Made by a program: the position numbers and the translations under genes. The notes below the pieces were generated by a model. The model made no database searches. It was not told the origin of the DNA and saw nothing but the letters and a program-made list of their open reading frames with translations. From NCBI GenBank assembly GCA_024638505.1, contig JAHEKE010000008.1, forward strand, positions 54,768 to 118,767: a stretch of DNA of 64,000 nt, in the 5' to 3' direction. Numbering within the stretch: position 1 is the stretch's first letter; each line of letters begins with the position of its first letter. Source of the stretch: Gammaproteobacteria bacterium. Its GTDB lineage: Bacteria > Pseudomonadota > Gammaproteobacteria > Arenicellales > JAANXG01. This document shows positions 1 through 10,061 of the stretch, piece after piece.

Positions 1-2
1 AA

Positions 3-1034
3 CTGCGTTACCGCCAGCGCTATCTGGATCTGATTATGAACCCGGAAAGCAGGCGGGTGTTCGAAATCCGAGCGGCTGCGGTGAACGCGATCCGCCAGTT
101 TTTGATCGATCGCGACTTTTTAGAGGTAGAAACACCGATGATGCAGGTCACCCCTGGTGGGGCGGTGGCCAGGCCGTTTGTTACTCACCACAATGCGCTG
201 GATATGGATCTTTACCTGCGCATTGCACCGGAGCTTTATCTCAAGCGCCTGGTTGTGGGCGGTATCGAACGCGTGTTCGAGATCAACCGGAATTTTCGCA
301 ATGAAGGGATCAGCACCCAGCATAATCCGGAATTCACCATGCTCGAGTTTTACCAGGCCTATGCGGATTACCGAGACTTCATGGACCTGACCGAGGCTAT
401 GATGCGCGACGTTTGCTCTGCAGTGATGGGAAAGATGGAAATCCAATATCAGGGTGAACATTTCGATGTATCCCAGCCCTTTGAGCGGATCACGCTGAAG
501 GATGCGGTGATGCGCTGCAATAAGGATCTGAACGAGGTGGACATTGAGGATAGGGACAAGCTGGCGCGGTACGCGCAGCGGCTGGGTATCCAGATTAAGC
601 ACAGCTTTGGAGTGGGCAAAGTGCAGACTGAAATTTTCGAGAAAACGGTTGAGCATACGCTGCGCATGCCGACATTTATCACCCATTACCCGGTCGAAGT
701 ATCACCGCTTTCGCGCACCAGCGACGATGTCCCGGACGTGGCGGACCGGTTTGAACTGATCATCGCCGGGCGGGAAATTGCCAACGGATTCTCCGAGCTG
801 AACGATCCGGAGGATCAGGCGCAGCGATTCCAGAACCAGGTCCGCCAGCGTGAAGGCGGAGACGAGGAAGCGATGTATTACGATGCCGATTATGTGCGGG
901 CTCTTGAATACGGGCTGCCGCCAACGGCCGGAGAGGGTGTCGGCATCGATCGTTTGGTGATGCTGCTGTCAGACAGCGCGTCTATCCGCGATGTGCTTTT
1001 CTTCCCACATATGCGCGCCGAATCTAATCAATGA
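3..1034 (+). CDS. lysS: Lysine--tRNA ligase, class II (5' end outside window)
   Basis: This is the C-terminal part of a class II lysyl-tRNA synthetase, which charges tRNA-Lys with lysine in the cytoplasm. The reading frame is open from base 3, so the gene starts upstream of the window. The visible part is the catalytic domain. It contains the class II motif 2 region (FRNEGIST, then [14 protein letters not shown]), the lysine-pocket stretch [10 protein letters not shown], and motif 3 ([10 protein letters not shown]) near the end, closing with the usual DVLFFPHMR tail. The missing N-terminus should hold the OB-fold anticodon-binding domain. The next gene, a Lol permease, starts 41 bases after the stop. 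The identification is secure because the motifs are all present and in order. Confidence 0.97.
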   Translation: MRYRQRYLDLIMNPESRRVFEIRAAAVNAIRQFLIDRDFLEVETPMMQVTPGGAVARPFVTHHNALDMDLYLRIAPELYLKRLVVGGIERVFEINRNFRNEGISTQHNPEFTMLEFYQAYADYRDFMDLTEAMMRDVCSAVMGKMEIQYQGEHFDVSQPFERITLKDAVMRCNKDLNEVDIEDRDKLARYAQRLGIQIKHSFGVGKVQTEIFEKTVEHTLRMPTFITHYPVEVSPLSRTSDDVPDVADRFELIIAGREIANGFSELNDPEDQAQRFQNQVRQREGGDEEAMYYDADYVRALEYGLPPTAGEGVGIDRLVMLLSDSASIRDVLFFPHMRAESNQ

Positions 1035-1074
1035 CGCGCATGCCGCGACCGTTCGCGCCCATACTAATTCTGCA

Positions 1075-2325
1075 ATGACGCTGCCCCTTCCCTTTTTTAT
1101 TGGCCTGCGCTACACCCGCGCCAAGCGACGCAACCACTTTATTTCGTTTATCACGCTGACCTCCATGCTTGGTGTTACGCTGGGGGTGTGGGCGCTGATC
1201 ACCGTACTGTCCATAATGAATGGTTTCGAACGAGAGCTGCGCGGTCGCATTTTGGGGGTGGCCTCTCACGTGACGATCACCGGCGCTGACGGCTGGTTGT
1301 CTGACTGGCGGTCTTTGCAGGATAAAATAGAAAATACAGCGGGAGTAGCGTCGTCCGCACCCTTTGTGCTGGGTCAGGGTATGCTGACCAAGGGCAGGCA
1401 GGTCCACGGGGCCCTGATTCGGGGTATTCTGCCGGTGGCGGAACGGAAGGTCGCCAAAATGGTGGCGGAAAACTTCACTCAGGGTGGTTGGGACGATTTG
1501 CGAGGAGGCGAATACGGCATCGTGCTGGGCCAGACTCTGGCTCGCCAGCTGGGTGTCCACCTCGGTTCCAAGGTGACCGTGGTGGCGCCCAGGGGGCAAA
1601 TCACCCCGGCCGGCCTGCTGCCGCGCCTTAAGCGATTTACCGTGAGGGGAATATTCAAAATCAACATGCATGAGTACGATAGCGCTCTCGCGTTTATCCA
1701 CTTGCAGGATGCGATGAAGCTGTATAAGTCTGAGTCCCAGGTGAGCGGGCTGCGCTTGACCTTGGACGACGTATTTCAAGCCCCGCTGCTGCGTCGATCC
1801 TTGATCAATTCTCTCGGAGACAATTTTCGCGTACGGGACTGGACGTTGGAACACGCCAATTTTTTTCGGGCGCTCAAAATCGAGAAGCGCGTAATGTTTA
1901 TTATTCTGTTTCTCATTATCGCCGTCGCCGCTTTCAATATCGTGTCAACTCTGGTTATGGTGGTGACTGATAAACAGGCAGATATTGCCATACTGAGAAC
2001 ACTGGGGATGAGCCCGGGGTCCGTTATGGCGGTGTTCATGGTGCAGGGCACCGTAATCGGGATCATCGGTACGGTACTGGGCGGAGTTACTGGTGTGATT
2101 ACATCGTTGAATGTAGAAACCCTGGTTCCGTTTCTGGAGAATCTGTTCAGCATCGAGTTCTTTCCAGCCGATGTCTACGTTATCAGCGACTTTCCTGCGG
2201 AACTTCATTGGAACGATGTAGTAAGGATTACGCTGGCATCATTTATTATGAGCGTCACCGCCACGTTGTATCCCGCGTGGCGGGCATCCAGAACGCAGCC
2301 TGCTGAAGCTTTGAGGTACGAGTGA
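1075..2325 (+). CDS. lolC: Lipoprotein-releasing ABC transporter permease (LolC/LolE/LolF type)
   Basis: This is the inner-membrane permease of the Lol system, which pulls mature outer-membrane lipoproteins out of the inner membrane and hands them to LolA. The protein is 416 aa from the ATG at 1075. An in-frame open stretch runs back to 991, but it overlaps lysS and does not look like protein of this family. The N-terminus ([21 protein letters not shown]) followed by a membrane segment ([21 protein letters not shown]) is typical. A periplasmic domain of about 200 residues follows, then three C-terminal membrane segments of the FtsX fold. The stop overlaps the lolD start by one base (TGATG), so the two are co-translated. 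Only one permease gene is present here, so it may be the homodimeric LolF type; the symbol is given on family membership. Confidence 0.93.
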   Translation: MTLPLPFFIGLRYTRAKRRNHFISFITLTSMLGVTLGVWALITVLSIMNGFERELRGRILGVASHVTITGADGWLSDWRSLQDKIENTAGVASSAPFVLGQGMLTKGRQVHGALIRGILPVAERKVAKMVAENFTQGGWDDLRGGEYGIVLGQTLARQLGVHLGSKVTVVAPRGQITPAGLLPRLKRFTVRGIFKINMHEYDSALAFIHLQDAMKLYKSESQVSGLRLTLDDVFQAPLLRRSLINSLGDNFRVRDWTLEHANFFRALKIEKRVMFIILFLIIAVAAFNIVSTLVMVVTDKQADIAILRTLGMSPGSVMAVFMVQGTVIGIIGTVLGGVTGVITSLNVETLVPFLENLFSIEFFPADVYVISDFPAELHWNDVVRITLASFIMSVTATLYPAWRASRTQPAEALRYE

Positions 2326-3014
2326 TGCCGGAGACATCGAAAGAGGTGCTGCGCTGTGAGGGGCTGGCTAAGAGTTTTAAACAGGCGGCGTTTGCCATTG
2401 ATGTGCTGCGTAATGTCGACTTCAAGGTGGAGCGCGCGGAGCAGGTTGCGATTACTGGGGCCTCAGGCTCAGGTAAGAGCACTCTGCTGCATTTACTCGG
2501 AGGCCTGGATCTGCCCAGCAGAGGTAGAGTGTTTGTGGATGGCAAGGATTTCAGCACGCTATCCGACAGCCAGCGCGGGAGCCTGCGTAACCGCGCGCTT
2601 GGTTTTGTTTATCAGTTTCATCACCTTCTGCCGGAGTTCAGCGCATTGGAAAACGTAATCATGCCGCTGTTGATCAGGGGTGAGTCGATTGAAACGGCCC
2701 GCAGCCAGGCAGCGGATTGCTTGACTAATGTCGGCCTGAAAGACCGGGTGCACCACAAACCAGGAGAATTATCCGGTGGAGAGCGACAGCGTGCGGCCAT
2801 AGCGCGGGCGCTGGTGACCAAACCGCTGTGCGTACTGGCGGACGAACCCACAGGAAATCTGGACCGGCGGACAGCAGACCGGGTCTACGGATTAATGCAG
2901 GAATTGAATCAGGATCTAGGCACCGCACTGGTTATGGTCACTCATGACCTGGATTTAGCCCAGCGCATGCAGCGCATTTTACGATTGGACGACGGCGTGC
3001 TGCACACCGAATAA
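2325..3014 (+). CDS. lolD: Lipoprotein-releasing ABC transporter ATP-binding protein
   Basis: This is the ATPase of the Lol exporter and powers lipoprotein release by the permease encoded just upstream. It is 229 aa. Walker A is GASGSGKST, the Q-loop region is [17 protein letters not shown] (the LLPEF stretch is characteristic of LolD and MacB-type ATPases), the signature is LSGGERQR, Walker B is [11 protein letters not shown], and the switch His lies in MVTHD. A GTG three bases upstream is in frame; the ATG at 2325 was chosen because it overlaps the permease stop. The gene ends two bases before the end of the convergent DUF2062 gene. Confidence 0.95.
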   Translation: MPETSKEVLRCEGLAKSFKQAAFAIDVLRNVDFKVERAEQVAITGASGSGKSTLLHLLGGLDLPSRGRVFVDGKDFSTLSDSQRGSLRNRALGFVYQFHHLLPEFSALENVIMPLLIRGESIETARSQAADCLTNVGLKDRVHHKPGELSGGERQRAAIARALVTKPLCVLADEPTGNLDRRTADRVYGLMQELNQDLGTALVMVTHDLDLAQRMQRILRLDDGVLHTE

Positions 3015-3016
3015 GA

Positions 3017-3538
3017 TCACTGTTCAATTTTTTTTCTGAACTTTCTCTCTTCTCGGCGGCGCTGCCAGGAACTGATCACTTTCGATTTCCACAGCGCGGT
3101 AGCCAGATAATATCCGGCGGTAGCAACCGTCAGGCCCACGATAACACAGCCGAACCATAGAGCGACGACGCGCTGACCGAGGATGTCAAGGGTCAGCTCG
3201 TCAAGGGGAACAGACGGCTGGTTCAGCAGCCAGGTACCGAGTAGATAGGGTGGCCCCCACAGCGGAATCCAGGTCAGTGGGTTCGAGATCCACACCCAGG
3301 CGATAGCCAAGGGTAGATTTGCCCGCCACAGTATGGCGCCAATCGCTGCCGGGATCATTTCAAACGGCATCGGCAGGAACGCACAAAAGATGCCAATAGC
3401 CGAAGCGCGCGCCACCGATCGGCGGTTGAAATGCCACAGGTTGGGATCGTGCATATGATCCCCCAGGAACTTCAAGTACCTGTTGCTTTTTATCTTCCCC
3501 CTTGTTGGCAGGTGTTTTTTTATCCTCTGAAACTGCAT
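3017..3538 (-). CDS. DUF2062 membrane protein
   Basis: This is a small membrane protein of 173 aa from the ATG whose complement is at 3536-3538; the frame is open 15 codons further. It belongs to the DUF2062 family, whose biochemical role is unknown to me. The N-terminal part (FNRRSVARASAIGIFCAFLP) leads into a hydrophobic hairpin with the family-like stretch MPFEMIPAAIGAILWRANLP and WISNPLTW. A second hydrophobic segment lies near residue 140 and is followed by a very basic tail (QRRREERKFRKKIEQ). The gene converges on lolD, with two bases between the stops, and is divergent from comEC. Pseudomonas has a similar gene between lol and comEC, which supports vertical inheritance of the block. 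Confidence 0.85.
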   Translation of the reverse strand: MQFQRIKKHLPTRGKIKSNRYLKFLGDHMHDPNLWHFNRRSVARASAIGIFCAFLPMPFEMIPAAIGAILWRANLPLAIAWVWISNPLTWIPLWGPPYLLGTWLLNQPSVPLDELTLDILGQRVVALWFGCVIVGLTVATAGYYLATALWKSKVISSWQRRREERKFRKKIEQ

Positions 3539-3596
3539 GAATGCCGGGTTATACTCTACTCTGGCCTTACCGAAATGCCACAAGGATGTAAGCTTA

Positions 3597-5903
3597 ATGG
3601 GTACAAAGGCAGGATGCCGAATCTACCAGTGTGCAGCATGTTTCCTGGTGGGTGCTGTACTTATACAGCACGCGCCGGAGTTGCCCTCTCCTTGGTTTTT
3701 CATTCCGGGCCTGTTGTTGCTTACGCTCAGTTTGCGCTACCACTGGCTGTCACCTTGCGCCTTGCTGGTATTGGGCAGCGCATGGGCTGTTTTAAGAGCA
3801 GGATGGTTACTTAATGATTCCCTGCCACCGCATCTTGAACGTAAAGAGGTTCATATAGAGGGAGTAGTGTCATCCCTTGTCCAGCACAGCGAACGTTACA
3901 TGAAATTCACCGTGGATGTCGAGTCGTTGCGCTATCTGGGACAAACATATCCTGCACCACGAAAGATTCAGCTGCGCTGGTATTACACCGATGAACAAGT
4001 AAGACTGGGTCAGCACTGGCGGTTCCAGGTCAGACTGAAGCGTCCGCATGGATTTCAGAACCCCGGTGGATTCGACCATGAAAAATGGTTATTTCGCCGT
4101 GGTATCCGCGCCAGCGGATATGTAGTCAGCGCGGCTGCAGTGGCGCAACCGACTGAGGCTTCATGGTGGGCAGCAACAAGGGAGCGCGTCCAGCAGCGCT
4201 TGCGTCAATCCGGTTTGCCGCATCACGCTCTATTGCGCGCTCTAGCCGTGGGAGATCGTGGGGGGATGCACCCGGATCAGTGGCGGGTGCTACAACGTAC
4301 CGGAACCATCCACCTGTTGGCTATCTCCGGGCTGCATATCGGCTTGGTTTCGGGTTTTGCTTTCATCATTGGCCTCCTGCTGGCTCGGCTGTTGGGGGTT
4401 GGATTATTGTGGCTGCCGGCGCCCAAAGTCGGCGCTTGCTTTTCTGTGACCGCGGCGGTTACGTACTCTCTGCTGGCTGGATTTACCGTCCCTACGCAGC
4501 GGGCGTGCGTTATGGTCGCGACTTTGATGACTGCAGTTTTGTGCAATCGCTCGATAGACGTCATGCGCAGTCTTGCCCTTGCATTGCTTGTAGTGCTGAC
4601 CATTGATCCCCTATCGGTACTGGACGCCGGTTTTTGGCTGTCTTTTTGTGCTGTGATCAGTATTCTGCTTGCACTCAAACTGACCTCGGGAATCAACAGG
4701 TGGATCTCACGCGCGCTGTGTGTGCAGTTTCTGTTAACGCTTTTGCTGGCTCCGCTGGTACTTTTGTTTTTTGATCAGGTCTCCCTAAGCGCACCCGCCG
4801 CAAACATCATTGCGATCCCGCTCGTCACCTTTGCGGTCGTGCCGTTAGTCCTTATCGGGTCCGCGGGGCTTGCAGTCGACTGGACGAAAGTCGCGGATCT
4901 CTTTTACCAACTGGCAGATCTTGTGCTGCAGATATTGTGGCCCGTGCTGGAGACCATAGCGAAACCGAAATGGTCAGTATGGGTTTATTCCCCGGATCCC
5001 GAGCCCGTAATTTTAGTGCTGTCCGTCACGCTGTGCCTGTTCCTGTCCAGAGCTGCGGTTATTCGCTTCATTCCGCTTTTGCTGGGCGGGGTATTCCTTT
5101 GGCAATCAATCGGCGCTGACGACTTAAGGGAGACTGTTGGGTTGGGGGAATTCATAGCAACCTTTCTGGATGTTGGTCAGGGCTTGTCAGTTGTGGTCAG
5201 GACCCAGAACCACACCTTGCTGTACGATACCGGCGCGCGTTTCAGCAGGCAGTTCGACGCGGGCAGGGCGGTAGTCGTGCCATATCTGAGACGGAAAAAA
5301 GTGCAGCAGTTAGATACGCTCGTTATAAGTCACGGCGATAACGATCATATTGGCGGCATGCGTTCAGTGCTGGCTGAGATTGAGGTCCTGCAGCGCCTTA
5401 CCAGCGTGCCCGAACGGGTCCCTCGCGCTGACGCCTGTAGGGTAGGGCAGCAGTGGGTGTGGGACGGTGTGCAATTTTTGATCTTAAGTCCCGGGCGGGC
5501 TGGGGTCCCGGCGCACAACAATGCTTCGTGCGTGATCAAGATAACGGGCAAACACGGCAGTCTGTTGCTAACCGGGGACATAGAATGGCCGGTGGAACGC
5601 GAACTGGTGCAAAAGTTCGGTCAGAATCTGCGCAGCGATCTCCTGTTGGTACCGCACCAGGGGAGTCAAACATCTTCGTCACCTACATTTGTTGACGCGG
5701 TCGCACCGACGATTGCGATCGTCTCGGCAGGATATCTGAACAAGTATGGACATCCAGCCGATAGCGTGCTGCAACGGTATCACGCCAGAAGTATTGCGCT
5801 GTATAACACCGCCGTTGACGGCGCGATAAGCGTTCATGCACGTGCTGATGGTTTGCAGATTGAACGTTACCGGTTGAGTCACAGACGCTTTTGGTTCGAT
5901 TGA
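3597..5903 (+). CDS. comEC: ComEC/Rec2 DNA internalization protein
   Basis: This is a polytopic inner-membrane protein of the natural competence machinery, thought to form the channel that takes single-stranded DNA into the cytoplasm. It has 768 aa from the ATG at 3597, which has AAGGA about 10 bases upstream. The domains in order are N-terminal membrane segments, a soluble OB-like region (about residues 60-190), the central competence membrane domain with the ISGLHIGLVSG stretch, and a C-terminal metallo-beta-lactamase domain. The metal motif of that last domain is intact (VISHGDNDHIGGM), and a later stretch reads LLVPHQGSQTSS. It is the full length for a three-domain ComEC. Whether this organism is transformable cannot be told from the window. 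Confidence 0.95.
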   Translation: MGTKAGCRIYQCAACFLVGAVLIQHAPELPSPWFFIPGLLLLTLSLRYHWLSPCALLVLGSAWAVLRAGWLLNDSLPPHLERKEVHIEGVVSSLVQHSERYMKFTVDVESLRYLGQTYPAPRKIQLRWYYTDEQVRLGQHWRFQVRLKRPHGFQNPGGFDHEKWLFRRGIRASGYVVSAAAVAQPTEASWWAATRERVQQRLRQSGLPHHALLRALAVGDRGGMHPDQWRVLQRTGTIHLLAISGLHIGLVSGFAFIIGLLLARLLGVGLLWLPAPKVGACFSVTAAVTYSLLAGFTVPTQRACVMVATLMTAVLCNRSIDVMRSLALALLVVLTIDPLSVLDAGFWLSFCAVISILLALKLTSGINRWISRALCVQFLLTLLLAPLVLLFFDQVSLSAPAANIIAIPLVTFAVVPLVLIGSAGLAVDWTKVADLFYQLADLVLQILWPVLETIAKPKWSVWVYSPDPEPVILVLSVTLCLFLSRAAVIRFIPLLLGGVFLWQSIGADDLRETVGLGEFIATFLDVGQGLSVVVRTQNHTLLYDTGARFSRQFDAGRAVVVPYLRRKKVQQLDTLVISHGDNDHIGGMRSVLAEIEVLQRLTSVPERVPRADACRVGQQWVWDGVQFLILSPGRAGVPAHNNASCVIKITGKHGSLLLTGDIEWPVERELVQKFGQNLRSDLLLVPHQGSQTSSSPTFVDAVAPTIAIVSAGYLNKYGHPADSVLQRYHARSIALYNTAVDGAISVHARADGLQIERYRLSHRRFWFD

Positions 5904-6019
5904 ATGCACTGCTGATTGAGTTTCCAAACTTTATCTGCAGCAGGTTACAGTGGAATACTCGCTCTATGAAGTCTGCTAAAATCAGACAGACACAGGGTCT
6001 TATTTAGAAGGAGTGCGGC

Positions 6020-6667
6020 TTGTTCGAACTGTTTAAATCCGGCGGGTTGTTGATGTGGCCTATCGTGGCCTGTTCAGTGATCGCCGCTGCCATTATTTGT
6101 GAGCGATTGTGGACTTTGAACAGACGGGCGGTAACGCCGCAACGCTTGATGGAGCAGGTGCAGAAAATGATTGAGTTGCGGGACATTGACCCGGTAAAAG
6201 TAAAGGTATTGCGTGAAAGTTCCCCGCTGGGCCGAATTTTGGCTGCCGGCATCGTCAACAGCCATCACGGAAGGGAAATCATGAAGGATGCGATCGAGGA
6301 ATCAGGACGGCACGTCGTACACGAGCTGGAGCGATACCTGAACTCCCTCGGCACGATCGCTGCAATCACACCGCTTTTGGGCCTGTTGGGTACTGTTATA
6401 GGCATGATTAAGGTGTTTGCCGCTATTACCGCATTTGGAGTAGGTGATCCGACCGTGCTCGCCGGGGGTATTTCGGAGGCGCTAATCACAACCGCGGCCG
6501 GACTCGCCGTAGGCATTCCAACCCTGATGTTCTATCGATACTTTCGGGGACGGGTCAATGCGCTCACAGTGGACATGGAACAGGAAGCCATTAGGCTGGT
6601 CGAGGTGCTGTATGGACAAAGGGAACAGATGGTTACCCAACCCAACGTTTTACACCGGGCGTCATGA
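6020..6667 (+). CDS. exbB: ExbB/TolQ-family proton channel protein
   Basis: This is a MotA/TolQ/ExbB family subunit of a proton-driven energy-transducing complex in the inner membrane. The start is a TTG at 6020, preceded by AAGGAG with six bases between. There is a first membrane segment at about residues 10-30 (LLMWPIVACSVIAAAIICERLW) and a cytoplasmic loop. Two further segments carry the family-typical stretches AITPLLGLLGTVIGMIKVF and ALITTAAGLAVGIPTLMFY. Its stop overlaps the exbD start (ATGA). No tonB or tolA lies nearby. In Pseudomonas relatives the same pair sits between comEC and lpxK, so it belongs to that conserved block and its client system cannot be named here. Confidence 0.93.
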   Translation: MFELFKSGGLLMWPIVACSVIAAAIICERLWTLNRRAVTPQRLMEQVQKMIELRDIDPVKVKVLRESSPLGRILAAGIVNSHHGREIMKDAIEESGRHVVHELERYLNSLGTIAAITPLLGLLGTVIGMIKVFAAITAFGVGDPTVLAGGISEALITTAAGLAVGIPTLMFYRYFRGRVNALTVDMEQEAIRLVEVLYGQREQMVTQPNVLHRAS

Positions 6668-7116
6668 GATTTTCAGATCAAAAAGAAGAAGAAACGACGA
6701 TCAATCTGACGCCACTGATCGATGTGGTGTTTCTGCTGCTCATTTTTTTCATGGTTTCAACAACTTTCTCCAAAGAGTCGCAGCTGCGCATCAAGCTGCC
6801 GGAGTCCTCGGACCAGCCGACTGAGCAACAGCAGGCGAAGCTGTTGGAGATAGAAATCAGCGCCAAGGGTGTTTACGCCATTAAAGGCCCGGATGGGGTC
6901 AAGGCGAAACAGCTGCTCAATACCAATCGGGAGACGCTGCGTCGGGCGATCTTGAAAGAGATTCAGGGCGTTACTGAAATAATCACGGTTATCCGAGCGG
7001 ATCGTCAGACACCGCACGAATCGGTGATTCGGGCGATGGATGTCTCACGTCGCTTGGGGCTGACCGATATTACTTTTGCCACGCAGCAGATCACCGAAGA
7101 TAGCGCTGACCAGTGA
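6664..7116 (+). CDS. exbD: ExbD/TolR-family biopolymer transport protein
   Basis: This is the partner of the ExbB-like protein. It has one membrane segment with a proton-carrying Asp, followed by a periplasmic domain. The N-terminus reads TTINLTPLIDVVFLLLIFFMVSTTF, and the Asp in PLIDVVF is the conserved protonatable residue of the family. At 150 aa it is of normal ExbD/TolR size. It overlaps exbB by four bases, and its stop shares one base with the following msbA start, so exbB, exbD, msbA and lpxK look like one transcript. Confidence 0.93.
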   Translation: MRFSDQKEEETTINLTPLIDVVFLLLIFFMVSTTFSKESQLRIKLPESSDQPTEQQQAKLLEIEISAKGVYAIKGPDGVKAKQLLNTNRETLRRAILKEIQGVTEIITVIRADRQTPHESVIRAMDVSRRLGLTDITFATQQITEDSADQ

Positions 7117-8879
7117 TGGCTGACGCCACCGAGCATGGTAGCCTGCAGCTCTACCGCCGGCTGTTAAGTCATGTCGTGCCGTACCGCGGGATCTTTGCCG
7201 GGGCGGTCGTGGCCATGGCCATCAGCGCGGCGATGGAGGCCTCTTTCGCGGCACTGATCAAGGACATCATGGACCGTGGGCTGGTTACGCCGGATGCCGA
7301 TTTCATAAAGCTGATTCCCTGGTTGATCGTTGGCGTGATCCTGATCCGCTCGATCGCCGGTTTTATCGGCAGCTACTGCATGTCTTGGGTCGGACGAAAA
7401 GTCGTGTTCGATTTAAGACAGCTGGTGTTCGATAGACTGATTCGCCTGCCTTCGAGTTATTACGATGATCATTCCTCTGCCCTGCTCGTATCCAAGCTGA
7501 TTTATGACGTGGAGCGAACAGCAACCGCGACCACAGATGCTCTGACCTTAGTCACCAAAGATGCATTCACTGCCATCGCGTTGATCGCTTGGATGCTTTA
7601 TCTGGATTGGAAGCTCACTCTGGTTTTTTTTATTTTTGCACCGTTAATCACCGTCGCGGTGCGCATCGCGTCGAAGCGATTCCGTAAAACCAGTGAGCGC
7701 ATCCAGGATTCCATTGGCAGTATCAGTCATGTCGCCAAAGAGGCTGTTATCGGTGAGCGCATCGTAAAAACCTACGGCGGTCAAAGTTTCGAGCTGGACA
7801 ATTTCTCTAAAGCCAATCAGCGCAACCGCCGGCAAGAAATGAAAAGAGCGGTGGTGTCTGCGGCAATGACGCCTTCCATCACCCTCATGGTGGGCCTGCC
7901 TATAGCCATTATTATTTCACTGGTAATTGGCCGCAGCGGGGCTGGCGCGGTCACGGCCGGAATGTTTACCAGCTATCTTGCGACCGTATTGCTGTTGATG
8001 TCGCCCCTGAAGCGCCTAGCCAAAGTGAACGAAAAGATACAGATGGGCGTGGCGGCGGCCAACAGCGTGTTCAGCCTCGCTGATCAGCCGCCGGAAATCG
8101 ATACCGGTACGCGTACGCTGGAAAATGTCCAGGGCCGGATCGAGTACAAGCAGGTGAGCTTTCAGTACCACCGGTCAAACCTGGCAGTGCTGCGTAACCT
8201 ATCGATGATGATCGAGCCGGGTCAGACCGTTGCTCTGGTTGGAGCATCAGGTAGCGGTAAGTCCACCATCACCTCTTTACTGCTTGGGTTCTATCGCCCG
8301 ACGGAGGGTGTAATCACCATCGACGATATTGACCTCAGAGATATTCGCCTGGATTCGCTGCGGCAGAACATGGCAATCGTGGCGCAGGATACAATTTTGT
8401 TTGACGAAACCATTCGCAACAACATTATCTACGGTCATGTTGGTGACGTGTCGGAGGAGCGCTTAAACCGAGCGGTGCGAGCGGCCCATGTAGCGGAGTT
8501 TACCGAGCGGCTGGCGGACGGCCTGGATACTTACGTCGGCGAGCAGGGGCTGCGGCTGTCCGGGGGGCAGCGTCAGCGTATCGCCATTGCACGCGCGCTG
8601 TTTAAAGATCCGCCCATTTTGATATTTGATGAGGCGACTTCGTCGCTGGATGCCGTGTCCGAGCGCCTGGTAAAAGAAGCGACTGAACAATTGCTGCGGG
8701 ACAGGACAACGCTGATAATCGCACACCGATTATCCACCATTGAATCGGCAGATCGCATACTGGTTTTGGATAAAGGGCAGATCGTGGAACAGGGACGACA
8801 CCAGGAGTTGTTTGAGCAAAATGGCCTGTATACTCGCTTGTATCGTTCGCAAATACAGGAACATCGTTTAGCAGGGTAA
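7116..8879 (+). CDS. msbA: Lipid A export ATP-binding/permease protein MsbA
   Basis: This is a half-size ABC exporter that flips core lipid A across the inner membrane. It has 587 aa from the ATG at 7116; a GTG one codon upstream is also possible. The N-terminal half is a six-helix type IV exporter domain containing the MsbA-like stretch SYCMSWVGRKVVFDLR. The C-terminal half is an ATPase with Walker [10 protein letters not shown], signature LSGGQRQR, Walker B ILIFDEATSSLD and the H-loop in IIAHRLST. It lies directly before lpxK, the classical msbA-lpxK pair, which supports lipid A as the substrate over other exporter roles. Confidence 0.95.
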   Translation: MADATEHGSLQLYRRLLSHVVPYRGIFAGAVVAMAISAAMEASFAALIKDIMDRGLVTPDADFIKLIPWLIVGVILIRSIAGFIGSYCMSWVGRKVVFDLRQLVFDRLIRLPSSYYDDHSSALLVSKLIYDVERTATATTDALTLVTKDAFTAIALIAWMLYLDWKLTLVFFIFAPLITVAVRIASKRFRKTSERIQDSIGSISHVAKEAVIGERIVKTYGGQSFELDNFSKANQRNRRQEMKRAVVSAAMTPSITLMVGLPIAIIISLVIGRSGAGAVTAGMFTSYLATVLLLMSPLKRLAKVNEKIQMGVAAANSVFSLADQPPEIDTGTRTLENVQGRIEYKQVSFQYHRSNLAVLRNLSMMIEPGQTVALVGASGSGKSTITSLLLGFYRPTEGVITIDDIDLRDIRLDSLRQNMAIVAQDTILFDETIRNNIIYGHVGDVSEERLNRAVRAAHVAEFTERLADGLDTYVGEQGLRLSGGQRQRIAIARALFKDPPILIFDEATSSLDAVSERLVKEATEQLLRDRTTLIIAHRLSTIESADRILVLDKGQIVEQGRHQELFEQNGLYTRLYRSQIQEHRLAG

Positions 8880-8887
8880 GTTTAACG

Positions 8888-9871
8888 ATGCGCTCGCTTA
8901 GTGGTGCGCTAAAGCTCGTATGGCAACAGCGTACGTTCGTCGCATATCTGCTTTGGCCGATAAGCATGCTGTATCGGGTGGGTTTCACGCTGCGGCGATG
9001 GTGTTATCAATACGGTCTATTCTCTGTTCAACGATTTCACGTGCCCGTCATTGTTGTGGGCAACATCACGGTGGGGGGTAGCGGAAAAACCCCTATCGTG
9101 TGTGCAATCGTCCGGCAGTTGGAGCATCGTGGGTGGCGCCCGGGCATCGTGAGCCGAGGGTACAGGGGCAATGCGCAAAGCTGGCCGCAGGTTGTCACGC
9201 CGCACAGTTCTGCGCAGGTTGTAGGTGACGAACCGGTTTTACTCGCCCGGCGTACACAGCGTCCGGTGGTAGTGGGTCCAGATCGACCGGCAGCCGTGCG
9301 CCTGCTGCTTGATTCGCACAGTTGCGATGTGGTTGTGGCCGATGATGGTTTACAGCACCTGGCTCTGTATCGGGACATCGAGATCGCGGTGGTCGATGGT
9401 GAGCGGCGCTTCGGCAACGGGTTCTGTCTACCGGCGGGCCCGCTGCGCGAACCCTCGTCGAGACTTGACTCGGTTGACTTTGTGATAGTCAATTCAGGCA
9501 ATAATAACGCTTTCAGCTGTCGGCTAACCGGTCCAAATGCGGTCAATTTGATCGATCCAACGATGGTCCGGGCTTTGCGCGATTTCCGCGAGCGGAAAGT
9601 CCACGCGGTGGCGGGGATCGGGAATCCGAACCGTTTTTTTAAGCATCTCAGAAGCATGCATCTCGACCTGGTTGAGCACGCCTTTGGTGATCATCATTCC
9701 TTCCAGCGGTCGGATTTTAACTTTTCTTCGGGCAGTACGATCCTCATGACCGAGAAAGATGCGGTAAAATGCACTGCTTTTGCCGAAAAGGATATGTGGT
9801 ATGTTCCGGTTACGGCGGAACTGGATGAAAAATTCTATAATCAATTGATAGAACGGTTACAAACTGAATGA
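8888..9871 (+). CDS. lpxK: Tetraacyldisaccharide 4'-kinase
   Basis: LpxK phosphorylates the 4' position of the lipid A disaccharide at the inner membrane. It is 327 aa, the usual size. The P-loop is [13 protein letters not shown] at about residues 56-68, preceded by the membrane-associating N-terminus. Later comes SRGYRG, then [11 protein letters not shown] and [12 protein letters not shown], all conserved in LpxK. It starts eight bases after msbA and overlaps the following Trm112-like gene by four bases (ATGA). Identification is secure. Confidence 0.96.
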   Translation: MRSLSGALKLVWQQRTFVAYLLWPISMLYRVGFTLRRWCYQYGLFSVQRFHVPVIVVGNITVGGSGKTPIVCAIVRQLEHRGWRPGIVSRGYRGNAQSWPQVVTPHSSAQVVGDEPVLLARRTQRPVVVGPDRPAAVRLLLDSHSCDVVVADDGLQHLALYRDIEIAVVDGERRFGNGFCLPAGPLREPSSRLDSVDFVIVNSGNNNAFSCRLTGPNAVNLIDPTMVRALRDFRERKVHAVAGIGNPNRFFKHLRSMHLDLVEHAFGDHHSFQRSDFNFSSGSTILMTEKDAVKCTAFAEKDMWYVPVTAELDEKFYNQLIERLQTE

Positions 9872-10053
9872 TCGATAAAAAATTACTGGATATTCTCGTC
9901 TGTCCGGTGACCAAGGGGCCTTTGATTTACGATAAGGAAAAGCAGGAGCTGGTAAGTAAGTCCGCGCGGCTCGCTTATGCAATAAAGGACGATATTCCCA
10001 TAATGTTGGAGGAAGAGGCCCGGGTTCTGCAGGAGGACGAGTGGCGAGACTGA
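9868..10053 (+). CDS. Trm112-like (YcaR family) small protein
   Basis: This 61-aa protein belongs to the Trm112/UPF0434 family found between lpxK and kdsB in many gammaproteobacteria. The family-like start [19 protein letters not shown] is followed by [11 protein letters not shown]. The eukaryotic relatives are zinc-containing activators of methyltransferases. Here only one Cys (VCPVTKG) of the possible zinc site is visible, so metal binding is doubtful, as in E. coli YcaR. The start overlaps the lpxK stop. The bacterial role is unsettled. Confidence 0.92.
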   Translation: MIDKKLLDILVCPVTKGPLIYDKEKQELVSKSARLAYAIKDDIPIMLEEEARVLQEDEWRD

Positions 10054-10061
10054 TTTAGCTT

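Noticed and set aside
1024..1854. Long open frame of 276 codons on the minus strand
   Set aside because: It lies antisense to the Lol permease gene, which has clear family motifs; the minus-strand translation has no recognisable features.
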